This document shows, piece after piece, positions 8,757 to 21,263 of a stretch of DNA of 64,000 nucleotides. The notes beneath the pieces are model-generated. The model was not told the DNA's origin, searched no databases, and was given only the letters and a program-made list of their open reading frames with translations. The stretch covers positions 930,001-994,000 of the forward strand of contig NZ_AP014635.1 in assembly GCF_001547935.1 (NCBI RefSeq), written 5' to 3'. The translations under genes and the position numbers were made by a program. The stretch is from Vibrio tritonius (GTDB lineage Bacteria; Pseudomonadota; Gammaproteobacteria; Enterobacterales; Vibrionaceae). Each line of letters begins with the position of its first letter. The stretch's first letter is position 1.

Positions 8757-10517
8757 TTATGCAACTACCACTTTATTTCGGCCCTGTTCTTTGGCTTTAT
8801 ATAGCGCTTTATCGGCGGCATCAATTAAGTCTTGGCTGGTATGCATCATGGTTTTAGCGTAGTGTGCTACGCCAAATGAACTGGTAATAGAAGGGAGTTG
8901 CTCAGTAGCAGACTCTTCGGCAATAGTTTTACGCAACCGCTCCGCGATTTTTGTTGCAGCGGTTACATCCCGATTGGGCAATAGCAGTACAAACTCTTCT
9001 CCACCATAGCGAGCTAAGAGAACATCAGCATCGAGTTGGTTAGCGACAATTTCAGCTAAACGTTTAAGAACTTCATCACCAATAACATGGCCATACTTAT
9101 CGTTGATCTGCTTAAAGTGATCAATGTCAAACAGAACTAAGGAAAGTGTGCATTGTTGCTGCTGACATAGTTCTATGTAGAAAGGAATGCGTTCTTCAAT
9201 TACCCTTCGGTTGTTTAATCCCGTGAGTGCATCAATTTGCGCTAAGCGTTGCAGTTCCTTATTCGCTTGATTGAGTTTCTCTGTCGTCCGTGACACAAAA
9301 CGCATTAGTCTCTTTAAGCGTTTTAAATGTCTAGATGGCTGGAGGGTATCGATGGGAAGTGCTGCACGGCGCAAATTTTCATCGATCGGTTGTTCACTGA
9401 GGGCTACGATTACAACAGAGGCGTTCAGTACTTTAGTTGGGGATGATGCGGTATCGATTTCTCCCAATGTAAAAAAGCCAGCAACAGCACGATCTTCTAT
9501 TTGGAGCCGTGAATCCGATGAGGCATCTTCTTGCAGAAGGTGTAACCGACTACAACAGGAATAAACCAAAATAGCTTCTGGTTGAAATTGCGCTAACTGA
9601 TGCCGAGCATACACGCGATGGCTCAAAATGGTGCTGACATCTCCATAGCTAAATTGAATTTCATCACCTACTTCCATTTCGGCGAGAAACAGCAGTTCAT
9701 CACCATCGACAGATTGTGGGACGCGAGCAATATATTGTTCACCTTTGTGTAAAACAAAAGGGAATTCGACCGCATTATCAAAAAAGTTCTCACGCTCTAT
9801 ACCAGTAAAATAATGGTAGATTTGAAACGCTGGTTGATGATTTATCGTTGCAACACGATTGCCGTGCGCGCTGGTTACGGTCATTACCTCACCAAATGGT
9901 TGCCAACCTAAATAAGGTTTGGTTTCTACTCTTAAATCTTGACCGTAAAGCCCAGCAGCAATGATACCTGCTTGTTTTAACTCATCATTGAAAAAAAGAT
10001 ATGAGGCTTGATGTTCTTCGTAGTTTCCTACAATGCCTCCAAACACGGGCACATTAGAGATCGCGGTGGTTAATGTCTGCAAAACCACAGAAATTCGAAC
10101 ATTAAATGCAGTAGAAAGTAGTAATACCCCTTTTAGTGGTTTATTGGTTGATCTTTGCGTGGCTAATAAATGTTGAGCGAGTTGGTTGGTGAGCTGTTTT
10201 TCATTTTTATCAAGATTGGAATAATACTGAACATCGACTTGTGAGTGTTCAAAAAACATCAGTGACAAAACGCATGATTGGTGTAGGAATTGAGTGTCAC
10301 ACACAATCCCCATCGCATTACCACCAACTAAGGTCAGCTGTGGCAACTCGTGGTGCAGTTGAAAAATGAATTTTTCCAACACATCAGCAGACTGTTCGGT
10401 GGTATAGCATTGCGCTAAAGCATATTGTTGATACAAGTCGGGACGAGTTTGTAGGAACGTTTTGAGCTGTTCTTGTAACTCATAGTGACTGGCTGCATTT
10501 AACACCACATGTTGCAT
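8757..10517 (-). CDS. FIST sensor-diguanylate cyclase (GGDEF)
   Basis: A 586-residue cytoplasmic signalling protein. AGGAGTAAAC precedes the ATG at 10517 (MQHVVLNAASHYELQ), so I prefer it to the longer frame. An N-terminal FIST domain (roughly residues 20-210; GVLLLSTAFNVRISVV, NVPVFGGIVGN) and a FIST_C domain (about 220-370; VYSCCSRLHLL) are predicted to bind small ligands such as amino acids. A coiled linker (TEKLNQANKELQRLAQ) leads to a GGDEF domain with NRRVIEERIPF and the active-site GGEEF near 505. The catalytic loop looks intact, so it should make cyclic di-GMP. No arginine is present at the RxxD inhibitory-site position upstream of RYGGEEF. Confidence 0.9.
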   Translation of the reverse strand: MQHVVLNAASHYELQEQLKTFLQTRPDLYQQYALAQCYTTEQSADVLEKFIFQLHHELPQLTLVGGNAMGIVCDTQFLHQSCVLSLMFFEHSQVDVQYYSNLDKNEKQLTNQLAQHLLATQRSTNKPLKGVLLLSTAFNVRISVVLQTLTTAISNVPVFGGIVGNYEEHQASYLFFNDELKQAGIIAAGLYGQDLRVETKPYLGWQPFGEVMTVTSAHGNRVATINHQPAFQIYHYFTGIERENFFDNAVEFPFVLHKGEQYIARVPQSVDGDELLFLAEMEVGDEIQFSYGDVSTILSHRVYARHQLAQFQPEAILVYSCCSRLHLLQEDASSDSRLQIEDRAVAGFFTLGEIDTASSPTKVLNASVVIVALSEQPIDENLRRAALPIDTLQPSRHLKRLKRLMRFVSRTTEKLNQANKELQRLAQIDALTGLNNRRVIEERIPFYIELCQQQQCTLSLVLFDIDHFKQINDKYGHVIGDEVLKRLAEIVANQLDADVLLARYGGEEFVLLLPNRDVTAATKIAERLRKTIAEESATEQLPSITSSFGVAHYAKTMMHTSQDLIDAADKALYKAKEQGRNKVVVA

Positions 10518-10681
10518 GTTTACTCCTAATTCACCGTTTGGCATACCGCCAATCATAGAGAATTAAGTATATGTAGCGGATTGAAAGCGCGCTGAATTTA
10601 TCCGGCATAAGGATAAAATAATAAAGGTGAGATCAGTTATTTGAAATGAACAAAGTAGTAAGTCGAATAGTAAGTGTGAAA

Positions 10682-10707
10682 AAGCCAACGCATGATGGCG
10701 GTGGCTT
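10682..10707 (-). terminator. Terminator of the DoxX gene
   Basis: Hairpin AAGCCACCGC/GCGTTGGCTT (one mismatch) on the minus strand followed by TTTTC, 37 bases past the DoxX stop. Confidence 0.6.
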
Positions 10708-10743
10708 ATAAACATAGTGAGGTTGTCGTAAGGACGAGTGACG

Positions 10744-11163
10744 CTAGTCTTGTTTGATGGCGTATTTACCAGAGCCCATTAGTAATAGAGCGATGGCTGG
10801 GAATAGGTAAACGGCAACGCTTTCTACGCTCCATGCGCCTACTTTGGTTAGGGTAAAGAAATCGCCCATATGCATTAATCCAATAACCACTAGGCTAGTG
10901 CCGATAATTAGGACACTGGCGATACGGCTATACCAACCGACAATCCACATGATAGGTGCAACCACTTCGCCAAGATATACGGCGTAGGCAAACCAGCCTG
11001 GCAAACCAATATTGGTAAACATACCTTGAATAAAACCCGTGCCGGCTTCGATTTTATGAATGCCGTGCAACAAGAACATCAAACCAAAGCTAACTCGAAG
11101 AATCAGCTTTGCTGCATCTGGGTGGTCGAGCCATTGGTTGGCTTTTTCAATAAGTGCATTCAT
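10744..11163 (-). CDS. DoxX family membrane protein
   Basis: A 139-residue inner-membrane protein with four hydrophobic segments (about residues 18-36, 58-80, 84-101, 112-134). The DoxX/SURF4-like signatures are LILRVSFGLMFLLHGIHKI, GWFAYAVYLGEVVAPIMWIVG and GMFTNIGLPG. Members are often linked to thiol or redox homeostasis, but the exact role here is unknown. It is a single gene with its own terminator. The 349-bp spacer upstream is AT-rich and shows no gene. Confidence 0.85.
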   Translation of the reverse strand: MNALIEKANQWLDHPDAAKLILRVSFGLMFLLHGIHKIEAGTGFIQGMFTNIGLPGWFAYAVYLGEVVAPIMWIVGWYSRIASVLIIGTSLVVIGLMHMGDFFTLTKVGAWSVESVAVYLFPAIALLLMGSGKYAIKQD

Positions 11164-11512
11164 ATCATTTCCTTAAAATGGAATAAGCAATAAGTGGAAT
11201 AAGAATTGTTTTCAATTTTACGTAAACTTGGATATCAAAATTGTTTTTGAGATCGCATTCTAGAAGTTTTTATTCATCAATTTATTTAAAAGGAAAAATG
11301 TTGTCCTTTTTTAATAAGATTACGATAAAAATATTAACAAGGAATCTGCAGTGATGAATCATCATCATCAAATATTCTGAATAAGATTGTTGATATATAT
11401 CAAAGCAAAAATCAGCCTCTCACTTTTAAAGTTTAAAATTGTAAGGTGATGTAACCATGCCAAGTGACTTAGAGCTGGCTATAAATGATGCTTTGTATTT
11501 AATATTCTGATT
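11164..11512. other. AT-rich spacer upstream of the DoxX gene
   Basis: A 349-bp non-coding stretch between the DoxX start and the LysR stop. I see no ORF with a ribosome site, no strong hairpin and no recognisable operator. Confidence 0.4.
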
Positions 11513-12409
11513 TTATTGTATTATTTTTGTTTTTGTGCAATGTATGTGTTCAACTAATGATTGCAGAGATGGCTTGTTTATCGGTTCAATAATTGCCATT
11601 GATATACCAATTCTGTCTGTTACATTCTTTAACGATCTAAATATTAGTCCCGGTTGATTTAGAGTTTTACTTAATATGCTAGGGACGATTGATATACCCA
11701 TTCCGCTACCCACTAATGCTAATACTGACATAATATTGGATTCGGGGTGAATAATATTTGGTGTGTAATCAGCAAGTGCACGAATGGCGTTTGCTCCATC
11801 ATCATTAGGCGATCTTGAATAGGTGATAAAGGTTTCGCTTTGCAGTTGTTCCATGGTGATCTCATCTTGGTGAGCAAGTGGATGCGTTGCTGGTAGTGCC
11901 ACACATGGCGGCCAGCTAGCCAAATCATAGGTTTGGATATGGTCTGGTATGTTGAGTGAGAAGGTGCTCAACAAGCCTAAGTCTATCTCTCCTTGCTGCA
12001 ATTGTTGCAGTTGCGTAAATGGGTCCATTTCGATGAGTTTCAGTTCGATATCTGGTTTGAGTTGCCGAAACGACTGAATCAATAAGCCAAGTAGACCCGA
12101 GTAAGTCACACTACCCGAATAGGCAATACTAAGACGGCCGATATCGCCAGCAAACGCGAGCTTGGCGATTTTTTCTGTTCGTTCCGCGAAGTAGAGGGTT
12201 TGTTTGGCTTCTTTTAGTACTCGTTCACCTGCTTCTGTCAAAGCTACGCTGCGACTGGTGCGTTGAAATAGAGATCCACCAAGTTGTTCTTCTAATGTTT
12301 TGATTTGTATGCTCAGTGCCGGTTGAGCGATGTGCAGTTTTTCTGCGGCTCTACCAAAATGAAGTTCTTGAGCGACAGTAACAAAATAACGTAAATGACG
12401 AAGTTCCAT
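11513..12409 (-). CDS. LysR family transcriptional regulator
   Basis: A 298-residue LysR regulator when started at the ATG at 12409 (MELRHLRYFVTVAQE), the canonical LTTR N-terminus. A longer frame to 12490 adds 27 unrelated residues. The winged helix-turn-helix covers residues 1-60 (FGRAAEKLHIAQPALSIQIKTLEEQLGGSLFQRTSRSVALTEAG). The periplasmic-binding-like effector domain runs from about 90 to 295. It is transcribed divergently from the Bcr/CflA exporter with a 157-bp spacer, so it probably controls that exporter. The inducer is unknown. Confidence 0.92.
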   Translation of the reverse strand: MELRHLRYFVTVAQELHFGRAAEKLHIAQPALSIQIKTLEEQLGGSLFQRTSRSVALTEAGERVLKEAKQTLYFAERTEKIAKLAFAGDIGRLSIAYSGSVTYSGLLGLLIQSFRQLKPDIELKLIEMDPFTQLQQLQQGEIDLGLLSTFSLNIPDHIQTYDLASWPPCVALPATHPLAHQDEITMEQLQSETFITYSRSPNDDGANAIRALADYTPNIIHPESNIMSVLALVGSGMGISIVPSILSKTLNQPGLIFRSLKNVTDRIGISMAIIEPINKPSLQSLVEHIHCTKTKIIQ

Positions 12410-12566
12410 TGTTTCGATTTTATATATCAATAATGCGTAAATTATATATTGGTATAAATCGTTTTCTCTCCATAAAATGTGATCAGACACAAAATTCTAT
12501 CATTCGTGATCCACTGAACTGCTTAAACAGCGATTGAGCAGTATAGCCATTAGGTGAAAGTTCGTT

Positions 12567-13784
12567 ATGTCTGAAAATAATACGTTATCTGCTACTTCGA
12601 GCCGCAGCAGCTCGCGTACACTGTTAACTTGGATTCTTGGAGCGCTTTCTATTTTCGCTCCTTTTTCTACTGACATGTATTTGTCGGGATTTCCACTGAT
12701 TGCGCAAGATTTCAATGCTGATATTTCACAGGTGCAATTGAGTTTATCGACCTTTTTCATTGGTGTTGCCATTGGTCAACTGTTCTACGGTCCATTGATC
12801 GACCGGTTTGGCCGTCGTATTCCTTTGCTGGTTGGTATTGCGTTGTTTATTGTTTCGTCTTTGCTGATTCTGTACGTACCTACAATTGAAGGTTTTGTCG
12901 GACTGCGTTTTCTACAGGCGGTTGGTGGTTGCTCTGGGATGATCATTAGTCGAGCAATTATCCAGGATTTGTATGATGAACAAGAGGGAGCAAAAGCCCT
13001 TTCTTTAATGATGGTGGTACAAACGGTAGGTCCGATTACTGCGCCAGTACTTGGCGCCTACTTACTGGTGTTTGATGGATGGAAAGCAGTATTTACCTTT
13101 CTGGTCGCGTTTGGGCTCGTTTGCTGGTTGGTAACCTATAAATTTATACCCGAATCGTTACCTGTGGAGCAGCGACAAAAACAGAGCATCAGCCAAACTT
13201 TGGGCGTGTTTGGTCACTTCTTGAAAAATTGGCGTTTTATGGCGCCAACACTAGCAGGGGCGTTTTCTAATGCAGTGATGTTCTGTTTTATTACTGGTTC
13301 GCCTTTTGTTTTGATGCAACTGTTTGGTATGGAGCGTGAAACCTATGGGTGGATGTTTAGCGCGACGGCGGCGGGGATGGTTGTAACCAGTCAAGCCAAT
13401 AGCATGTTGTTGAAGCGTTACACACCGCAGCGCTTATTTACCGCCTCAATTATTGTCTCGTTACTCGCTGCGGCAACATTGGTGTTGGTGCGTAACACAG
13501 ACAGCTTATGGTTACTTATGGTGCCTCTGTTTGTTTGCGTGTCGATGGTGCCTATGGTATGTGCCAATTCAATCTCGATTGCGATGGCCGCTAGTGGTAA
13601 AGACGTTGGGTCAGCCTCGTCATTGATTGGCGTAACTCAATTTGCTTTTGCTGGGGCAATCAGTGCCATCGTTGGCGCTTTGCACAATGGCACTTCATTA
13701 CCTATGTGCGGCATGATTTTGGTGTGTACTGTACTGGCATTTATGATTAATACCTTTAGCCCAAAACATACCGCTAGGGTTTAG
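12567..13784 (+). CDS. Bcr/CflA family multidrug MFS exporter
   Basis: A 405-residue major facilitator superfamily protein with about 12 membrane segments. Signature elements of the Bcr/CflA drug:H+ antiporters are present: FAPFSTDMYLSGFPLIAQDF in the first segment, motif A as GPLIDRFGRRIPLL after segment 2, and RFLQAVGGCSGMIISRAIIQDLYD in segment 4. It probably exports drugs or toxic metabolites using the proton gradient. It is divergent from a LysR gene that is its likely regulator. A clear terminator follows the stop. Confidence 0.9.
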   Translation: MSENNTLSATSSRSSSRTLLTWILGALSIFAPFSTDMYLSGFPLIAQDFNADISQVQLSLSTFFIGVAIGQLFYGPLIDRFGRRIPLLVGIALFIVSSLLILYVPTIEGFVGLRFLQAVGGCSGMIISRAIIQDLYDEQEGAKALSLMMVVQTVGPITAPVLGAYLLVFDGWKAVFTFLVAFGLVCWLVTYKFIPESLPVEQRQKQSISQTLGVFGHFLKNWRFMAPTLAGAFSNAVMFCFITGSPFVLMQLFGMERETYGWMFSATAAGMVVTSQANSMLLKRYTPQRLFTASIIVSLLAAATLVLVRNTDSLWLLMVPLFVCVSMVPMVCANSISIAMAASGKDVGSASSLIGVTQFAFAGAISAIVGALHNGTSLPMCGMILVCTVLAFMINTFSPKHTARV

Positions 13785-13807
13785 AGAGAAACTACAGCGA
13801 TGACGAG

Positions 13808-13833
13808 AAAAGGCTGCTGAAAAGCAGCCTTTT
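13808..13833. terminator. Bidirectional terminator between the MFS and glucanase genes
   Basis: AAAAGGCTGCT-GAAA-AGCAGCCTTTT, an 11-bp perfect stem flanked by A and T runs. It serves both convergent genes. Confidence 0.9.
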
Positions 13834-13849
13834 CTATTGACAACGAGCG

Positions 13850-15097
13850 CTATTCAAACTTAAACCAATCAAATCCCGGATAACCGCTAGTGGCTTTGAT
13901 GCTGATCGTATGATGGCCTGAACTGAGGTAAAGCGAGGTAGTGGCAGTTTCCCAGAAATAGACGCCACCAGTGTTAGGTAAAAATAGGTTTTGTGCTGAA
14001 TTATCATCCACCTGAATACTGATGTATGAGTTTGAACCGGTCGCGTAGCTCATGCTCAAGTTATAGGTGTTGTCACTATTGGAATTGACTTGGAAGCTAA
14101 GCTCTTGCGCGCTATCGTCTTGATCGGAGAAGAGCTGTACTATCGGGGCGCCAGTACTGTCAGTGGTTGCTCGATGATGCATGCCTGTCATGGTGTAGGC
14201 ATGTTCTGCTTGCAGTGTGGCGGGTAGGTCGGGGTAATAGTCTGCACCGGGAATCCCTTGATAGATTGAACCCAAGGCGGTCCATTCACCTGCGGTGGTA
14301 GATAAAATGTCAATAAAGGGAGACGTTGTTGCCCCGCCAGTGGTGCGACCGATAAACCAAGCGTAACGGAATACAAACGCTTGTTGCTCCATCCAACGTA
14401 CGGTTTGCGCCAAATAATCCATCTGATTTTCGAGACTAGTTGAGTCGTTACTGTAATTCCACTCCGTGACCCAAATCGGCTTGTTGTAGCGAGTGTAAAA
14501 TTCATTTACGTACCATTCGAACGAGGCTAATGACCCCATATAACTGTGAATCGCGATGTAATCGACGCGACAGTCACTACAGGCGGCAAAAAAAGCATCT
14601 AAATAGGCAAATGGACTACCGTCGTCATCGGTATCGGGAAGGTCTACTTCACCTGCGCTGTAATTCATCGCCGGACCAACAATCTTGAGGTCGTAATCAT
14701 CAGCAATCGCTTCCAACGCAGGCCATGCATCTGCCGCTTGTTGCGGAGTGAGATTAGCTTGATCGGTAAAGTTGGGTTCATTAAATGCGAGTAGGTATTT
14801 CACTTCGGGATGGGCGCTGAGATACGAGCGCATCGCCGTTTCATCAAAAGTGGCATTTAACGCCATAGGCACGTATTCCACACCATATTGTGTGGCATTG
14901 TCGCCAGCACTCTCTTCTGGCACCTCTGCCCAGTTATACCACCAAGCAATATGTTCGTTCATTGCTGTCAAATCCGCAGGTTGCAAACCTGAGTAGGCGA
15001 GGCCTCGTTTGGTGCTGATAACCTCGGCAAAAGCGGAGTTGGTTATCAGAGAAATTAGGGCCGTAATAAAGAATGAATGTAAAGCACGAAGGGCCAT
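13850..15097 (-). CDS. Secreted GH128-like endo-beta-1,3-glucanase
   Basis: A 415-residue exported glycosidase. The ATG at 15097 follows ACAGGTAAC; the longer frame begins with TTG. The signal peptide is MALRALHSFFITALISLITNSAFA. The TIM-barrel domain matches the Asl1/GH128 type: acid/base E107 in LAFNEPNF, nucleophile E212 in WVTEWNYS, plus YIAIHSY between them. The C-terminal 120 residues (from about 290) look like a beta-sandwich carbohydrate-binding module ending GYPGFDWFKFE, as in CBM6-like domains. The likely substrate is a beta-1,3-glucan such as laminarin or callose. It is divergent from the beta-glucoside PTS operon, which could import the products. Confidence 0.8.
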   Translation of the reverse strand: MALRALHSFFITALISLITNSAFAEVISTKRGLAYSGLQPADLTAMNEHIAWWYNWAEVPEESAGDNATQYGVEYVPMALNATFDETAMRSYLSAHPEVKYLLAFNEPNFTDQANLTPQQAADAWPALEAIADDYDLKIVGPAMNYSAGEVDLPDTDDDGSPFAYLDAFFAACSDCRVDYIAIHSYMGSLASFEWYVNEFYTRYNKPIWVTEWNYSNDSTSLENQMDYLAQTVRWMEQQAFVFRYAWFIGRTTGGATTSPFIDILSTTAGEWTALGSIYQGIPGADYYPDLPATLQAEHAYTMTGMHHRATTDSTGAPIVQLFSDQDDSAQELSFQVNSNSDNTYNLSMSYATGSNSYISIQVDDNSAQNLFLPNTGGVYFWETATTSLYLSSGHHTISIKATSGYPGFDWFKFE

Positions 15098-15363
15098 TAA
15101 GTTACCTGTCAATTATTGAGAAAATAGCCAGTTAACTTAGACATAGCCACTGTTTAACGCATGAAGGTCGGATAAATTTTTGGTTAGAGATCGCTAAATT
15201 AGTTTGATTCTGGGAGCAAGTTATCTTTTTTCATTAGAGATAGGATGGTGTGTGATCTGAGGCTGGATTCTTCATCTTTGAATGTGAAGCAAGTAGCATT
15301 TTCAAGTTGATCTGATTGAGTGCTGGAACCGGTTGCATTATCACTGGTAACACAATCTGATCC

Positions 15364-15392
15364 GGGCATGTTACTGATCAAGCAGGCAGGAC
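15364..15392 (+). promoter_or_regulatory. RAT: BglG-type ribonucleic antiterminator site
   Basis: The segment contains GTTACTG followed by GCAGGCAGGACC, closely matching the BglG/SacY/LicT RAT pattern (GTTACTG...GCAGGCAAAACC). Its 3' end overlaps the 5' arm of the adjacent terminator (15390-15433), which is the classic arrangement. When the PTS substrate is present, the antiterminator dimer stabilises the RAT hairpin and prevents termination ahead of the PTS gene. Confidence 0.88.
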
Positions 15393-15439
15393 CCAAAATC
15401 ACAGCTTATTTCGATAGGTTGGGGTTTTGGGTCTTTTTT
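15390..15439 (+). terminator. Leader terminator of the bgl operon
   Basis: Stem GACCCAAAA (15390-15398) pairing perfectly with TTTTGGGTC (15425-15433), followed by TTTTTT. It lies 27 bases before the PTS start codon and overlaps the RAT site. Confidence 0.9.
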
Positions 15440-15465
15440 GTTTCTGATAACGCAAAAGGTCGTCT

Positions 15466-18799
<3,334 letters not shown>

Positions 18800-18823
18800 C
18801 GACGAAAGTGGTTAGGTGACTCA

Positions 18824-19678
18824 TTGCTCAAAATAGTAAAATCGCTCAATTCCAGTGTTGTTTTAGTCGAAAAAGATCAAAAGCCCATGATTTTAATCGG
18901 TAAGGGTATTGGTTACGGTAAGCAGCCTGGTACATCTGTCGACGAGAGGCTGGTCAGCCAAGTGTTTTTGCCAATAGATAATCTCTATGTGCAAAAATGC
19001 CTTACGTTAGCCGAGCAAATTGAGGTTGTTTACTTTGAGCTTGCTGAGGAGATCATCCGTTATGCTGAGGGTCTCCTTTCATGCCAACTCAATCCGAGTG
19101 TCTATTTCACTCTGACTGATCATTTGCAGTTCACCAAAGAGCGACTTGATCAGAACATGACCATTACGAATCGCTTGGTGTGGGAGGTAAAAAACTACTA
19201 TCCCAAGGAGTTTCAGGTGGGGTGTTATGCGTTAGAGAAAGTAAAGCAAACATTAGACTGTGAGTTACCGGAGCAAGAAGCTGCGAATGTAGCATTTCAT
19301 ATTATCAATGCGCAAAGTAGCGACTCTTGTGCCAGTGATGCAGAGCGCTGTGCCCAGTTGGTGGGCGAGATTACCAGTTTAGTCCGGCACAAAGTGGGTG
19401 CCGCTCTGAGTCAGGATTCTATCCATTACGCGCGGTTTATTACTCATGTGAAGTTTTTTGTAGAACGTTTTTTTACTAATCGCATGTTAGACGATGGTGA
19501 AGACCCCATGTTTGAACATCTTTTGCGTCAATATCCACAAGCGATGGAGGGAGCCTTTGCTATTCGACAATTTATCGAACAGCGCTTTGAACGGTCGATC
19601 TCTGATGAAGAGGTGGTATACCTAGCGGTGCACATTTATCGTTTACTCAAACAGTACCAAAAGGAAATGGCCAAATAG
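18824..19678 (+). CDS. bglG: BglG/LicT family transcription antiterminator
   Basis: A 284-residue RNA-binding antiterminator. The first 55 residues form the co-antiterminator domain (MLKIVKSLNSSVVLV, GKGIGYGKQPG). Two PRD regulatory domains follow (about 65-170 and 172-284), carrying the conserved PRD histidines, for example in LTDHLQFT, VAFHIIN, ARFITHVKFF and LAVHIYRLL. The start is a TTG at 18824 with TAGGTGA upstream; no ATG fits the family N-terminus. It is the last gene of the operon, 24 bases after bglB, unlike the E. coli order G-F-B. It is expected to act on the RAT site upstream of bglF. Confidence 0.93.
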   Translation: MLKIVKSLNSSVVLVEKDQKPMILIGKGIGYGKQPGTSVDERLVSQVFLPIDNLYVQKCLTLAEQIEVVYFELAEEIIRYAEGLLSCQLNPSVYFTLTDHLQFTKERLDQNMTITNRLVWEVKNYYPKEFQVGCYALEKVKQTLDCELPEQEAANVAFHIINAQSSDSCASDAERCAQLVGEITSLVRHKVGAALSQDSIHYARFITHVKFFVERFFTNRMLDDGEDPMFEHLLRQYPQAMEGAFAIRQFIEQRFERSISDEEVVYLAVHIYRLLKQYQKEMAK

Positions 19679-19796
19679 TCATTTGAATTTGCTAATATTT
19701 TATGCGGCTTTTGTAAAGGCTTGGTAACAAAAACGCGCTTTTTGCGAAAAAAATCGCTTTTGTGCACATTATTTCAGCAAACGGTAAATTCAGGGG

Positions 19797-19825
19797 TTTA
19801 CAAGCTTTTTAACCCCCTATATTAT
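19797..19825 (+). promoter_or_regulatory. Promoter of tRNA-Ser
   Basis: TTTACA and TATTAT separated by 17 bases, followed by a GC-rich GCGC discriminator 13 bases before the tRNA, as expected for a stable-RNA promoter. Confidence 0.7.
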
Positions 19826-19838
19826 GCGCTCCAACAAC

Positions 19839-19929
19839 GGAGAGATGGCTGAGTGGTTGAAAGCACCGGTCTTGAAAACCGGCATACGTTAATAGCGTAT
19901 CTAGGGTTCAAATCCCTATCTCTCCGCCA
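19839..19929 (+). tRNA. tRNA-Ser (anticodon TGA)
   Basis: A 91-nt tRNA: GGAGAGA acceptor arm, D-arm TGGCTGAGTGG, anticodon loop CTTGAAA giving TGA (reads UCA), a long variable arm typical of serine tRNAs, T-arm GGGTTCAAATCC, and an encoded CCA end. A promoter precedes it and a terminator follows. Confidence 0.98.
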
Positions 19930-19938
19930 CATTCGAAG

Positions 19939-19966
19939 AACCCGCTGACTCGTCAGCGGGTTTTTT
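19939..19966 (+). terminator. Terminator of tRNA-Ser
   Basis: AACCCGCTGA-CTCG-TCAGCGGGTT, a ten-base-pair stem followed by TTTT. Confidence 0.95.
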
Positions 19967-20588
19967 ATTATTCGGATTTCAATTTTTTTAAACCACCATC
20001 TGTCTATTTAAACCTTGTCGTATCCCTATTCACTCCAGTACTGTTTAGGTCAATATTGATCTAACTTTTGGTTATTTAGGAAGATTACATCGCCTAATAT
20101 GGCCAAGTAGTTTTATATTCTATTATAAATAGAGTTTTGATATATAAAACAGATTGTGTAATCGTTATGACCAATAAATTTGTCTAATTTGATTTCCTTA
20201 TGACTAATAAGATGTGTCGATATCTATTTGTTATACTTATTACCTCAATACCGGTACGCAAATAAATGTTGACATACGAAGGTAACGCATTCTGTTTTAT
20301 ATGCTTGTCTACACGCTTTAGTTGAGTTATAGATAGAGTCAATTCGCGTAGCGTATTAGCACTATATTTGGATGAAAGACTATAAATAGAGGTTGATGTC
20401 GTAGGTTAGTGTGGACGATAAACTTTTGGTCTTTATCTTGTTTTGTTCAGTGTTTTCTCGCTAAAAATGATACATAACAAATCGGTGTAACAGAAATAAG
20501 AAACCAGAAATAAGAAATAATGATTTAATTATCATTGTTGCGTGTTAAGTATATAATTCTGCTCCAACTAAGGTATTAGAATTAAACC
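19967..20588. other. Long AT-rich intergenic region before the two-component operon
   Basis: A 622-bp spacer with many short A/T runs and no credible ORF. It must contain the promoter of the response-regulator gene. I see no strong hairpin or repeat. Confidence 0.4.
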
Positions 20589-21263
20589 ATGACTTCACAA
20601 ATAACCACTCGCACAGAAGACCTCACTATTCTTATCGTTGAAGATGAAGCCATCTACTTGGATAGAATAAAATCAATATTGCAGCAGTTAGGCTGTCAAC
20701 CCTTGCTGGTTCATAGTACGAGTACACTAAAAGAAGCTCTTCATATACTCCCAATGTATTCATGGGATTATGCATTTGTTGATTTAGGTTTACCGGATGG
20801 GGATGGAAGACAAGTGATCGACTGTTTACACCAATCCCATCCAGAGACTGGAATTACGGTCATATCCGCATGGAGCGATGAAAATACCATTTTTGCAGCG
20901 TTACGAGCGGGAGCGATCGGTTATCTTCTCAAAGAACGTGATGATCTGGAAATTATGCTCGGAGTTCGAAGTACTCTTAGAGGCGGAGCTCCTATCGATC
21001 CCTTTATTGCCAAGCGCATTTTACAAGAAATTCCGGCCAGCCCTTCAACAGAAGGTGAAGCTTCTGATTCGCCATTGAGTCGCCGTGAACATGAAATCCT
21101 AAGCTGGGTGGCTGATGGGATGTCTAATAAGGAAATCGCAAATCACTTAACGATTTCCCGCTATACGGTGGAAACGCACGTAAAAAGTATCTATCGTAAA
21201 CTGGCTGTTTCATCGCGACTTAGTGCCGTTAAAGCGGCTCGAGAAAGTGGTTTATTACGCTAA
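20589..21263 (+). CDS. NarL/LuxR-type response regulator
   Basis: A 224-residue two-component regulator. The receiver domain (residues 11-125) has acidic pocket D19 (LIVEDE), phosphoacceptor D65 (YAFVDLGLPDGDG) and K115 (YLLKERDD). The LuxR helix-turn-helix occupies about 155-220 (LSRREHEILSWVADGMSNKEIANHL, TVETHVKSIYRKL). Its stop overlaps the start of the kinase gene by one base (TAATG), so the two are translationally coupled and form a cognate pair. The regulon is unknown; neither neighbour suggests a target. Confidence 0.92.
   Translation: MTSQITTRTEDLTILIVEDEAIYLDRIKSILQQLGCQPLLVHSTSTLKEALHILPMYSWDYAFVDLGLPDGDGRQVIDCLHQSHPETGITVISAWSDENTIFAALRAGAIGYLLKERDDLEIMLGVRSTLRGGAPIDPFIAKRILQEIPASPSTEGEASDSPLSRREHEILSWVADGMSNKEIANHLTISRYTVETHVKSIYRKLAVSSRLSAVKAARESGLLR

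Noticed and set aside
12500..12772. 90-codon minus-strand frame overlapping the MFS gene start
   Set aside because: It overlaps a clear Bcr/CflA gene in antisense and shows no family features.
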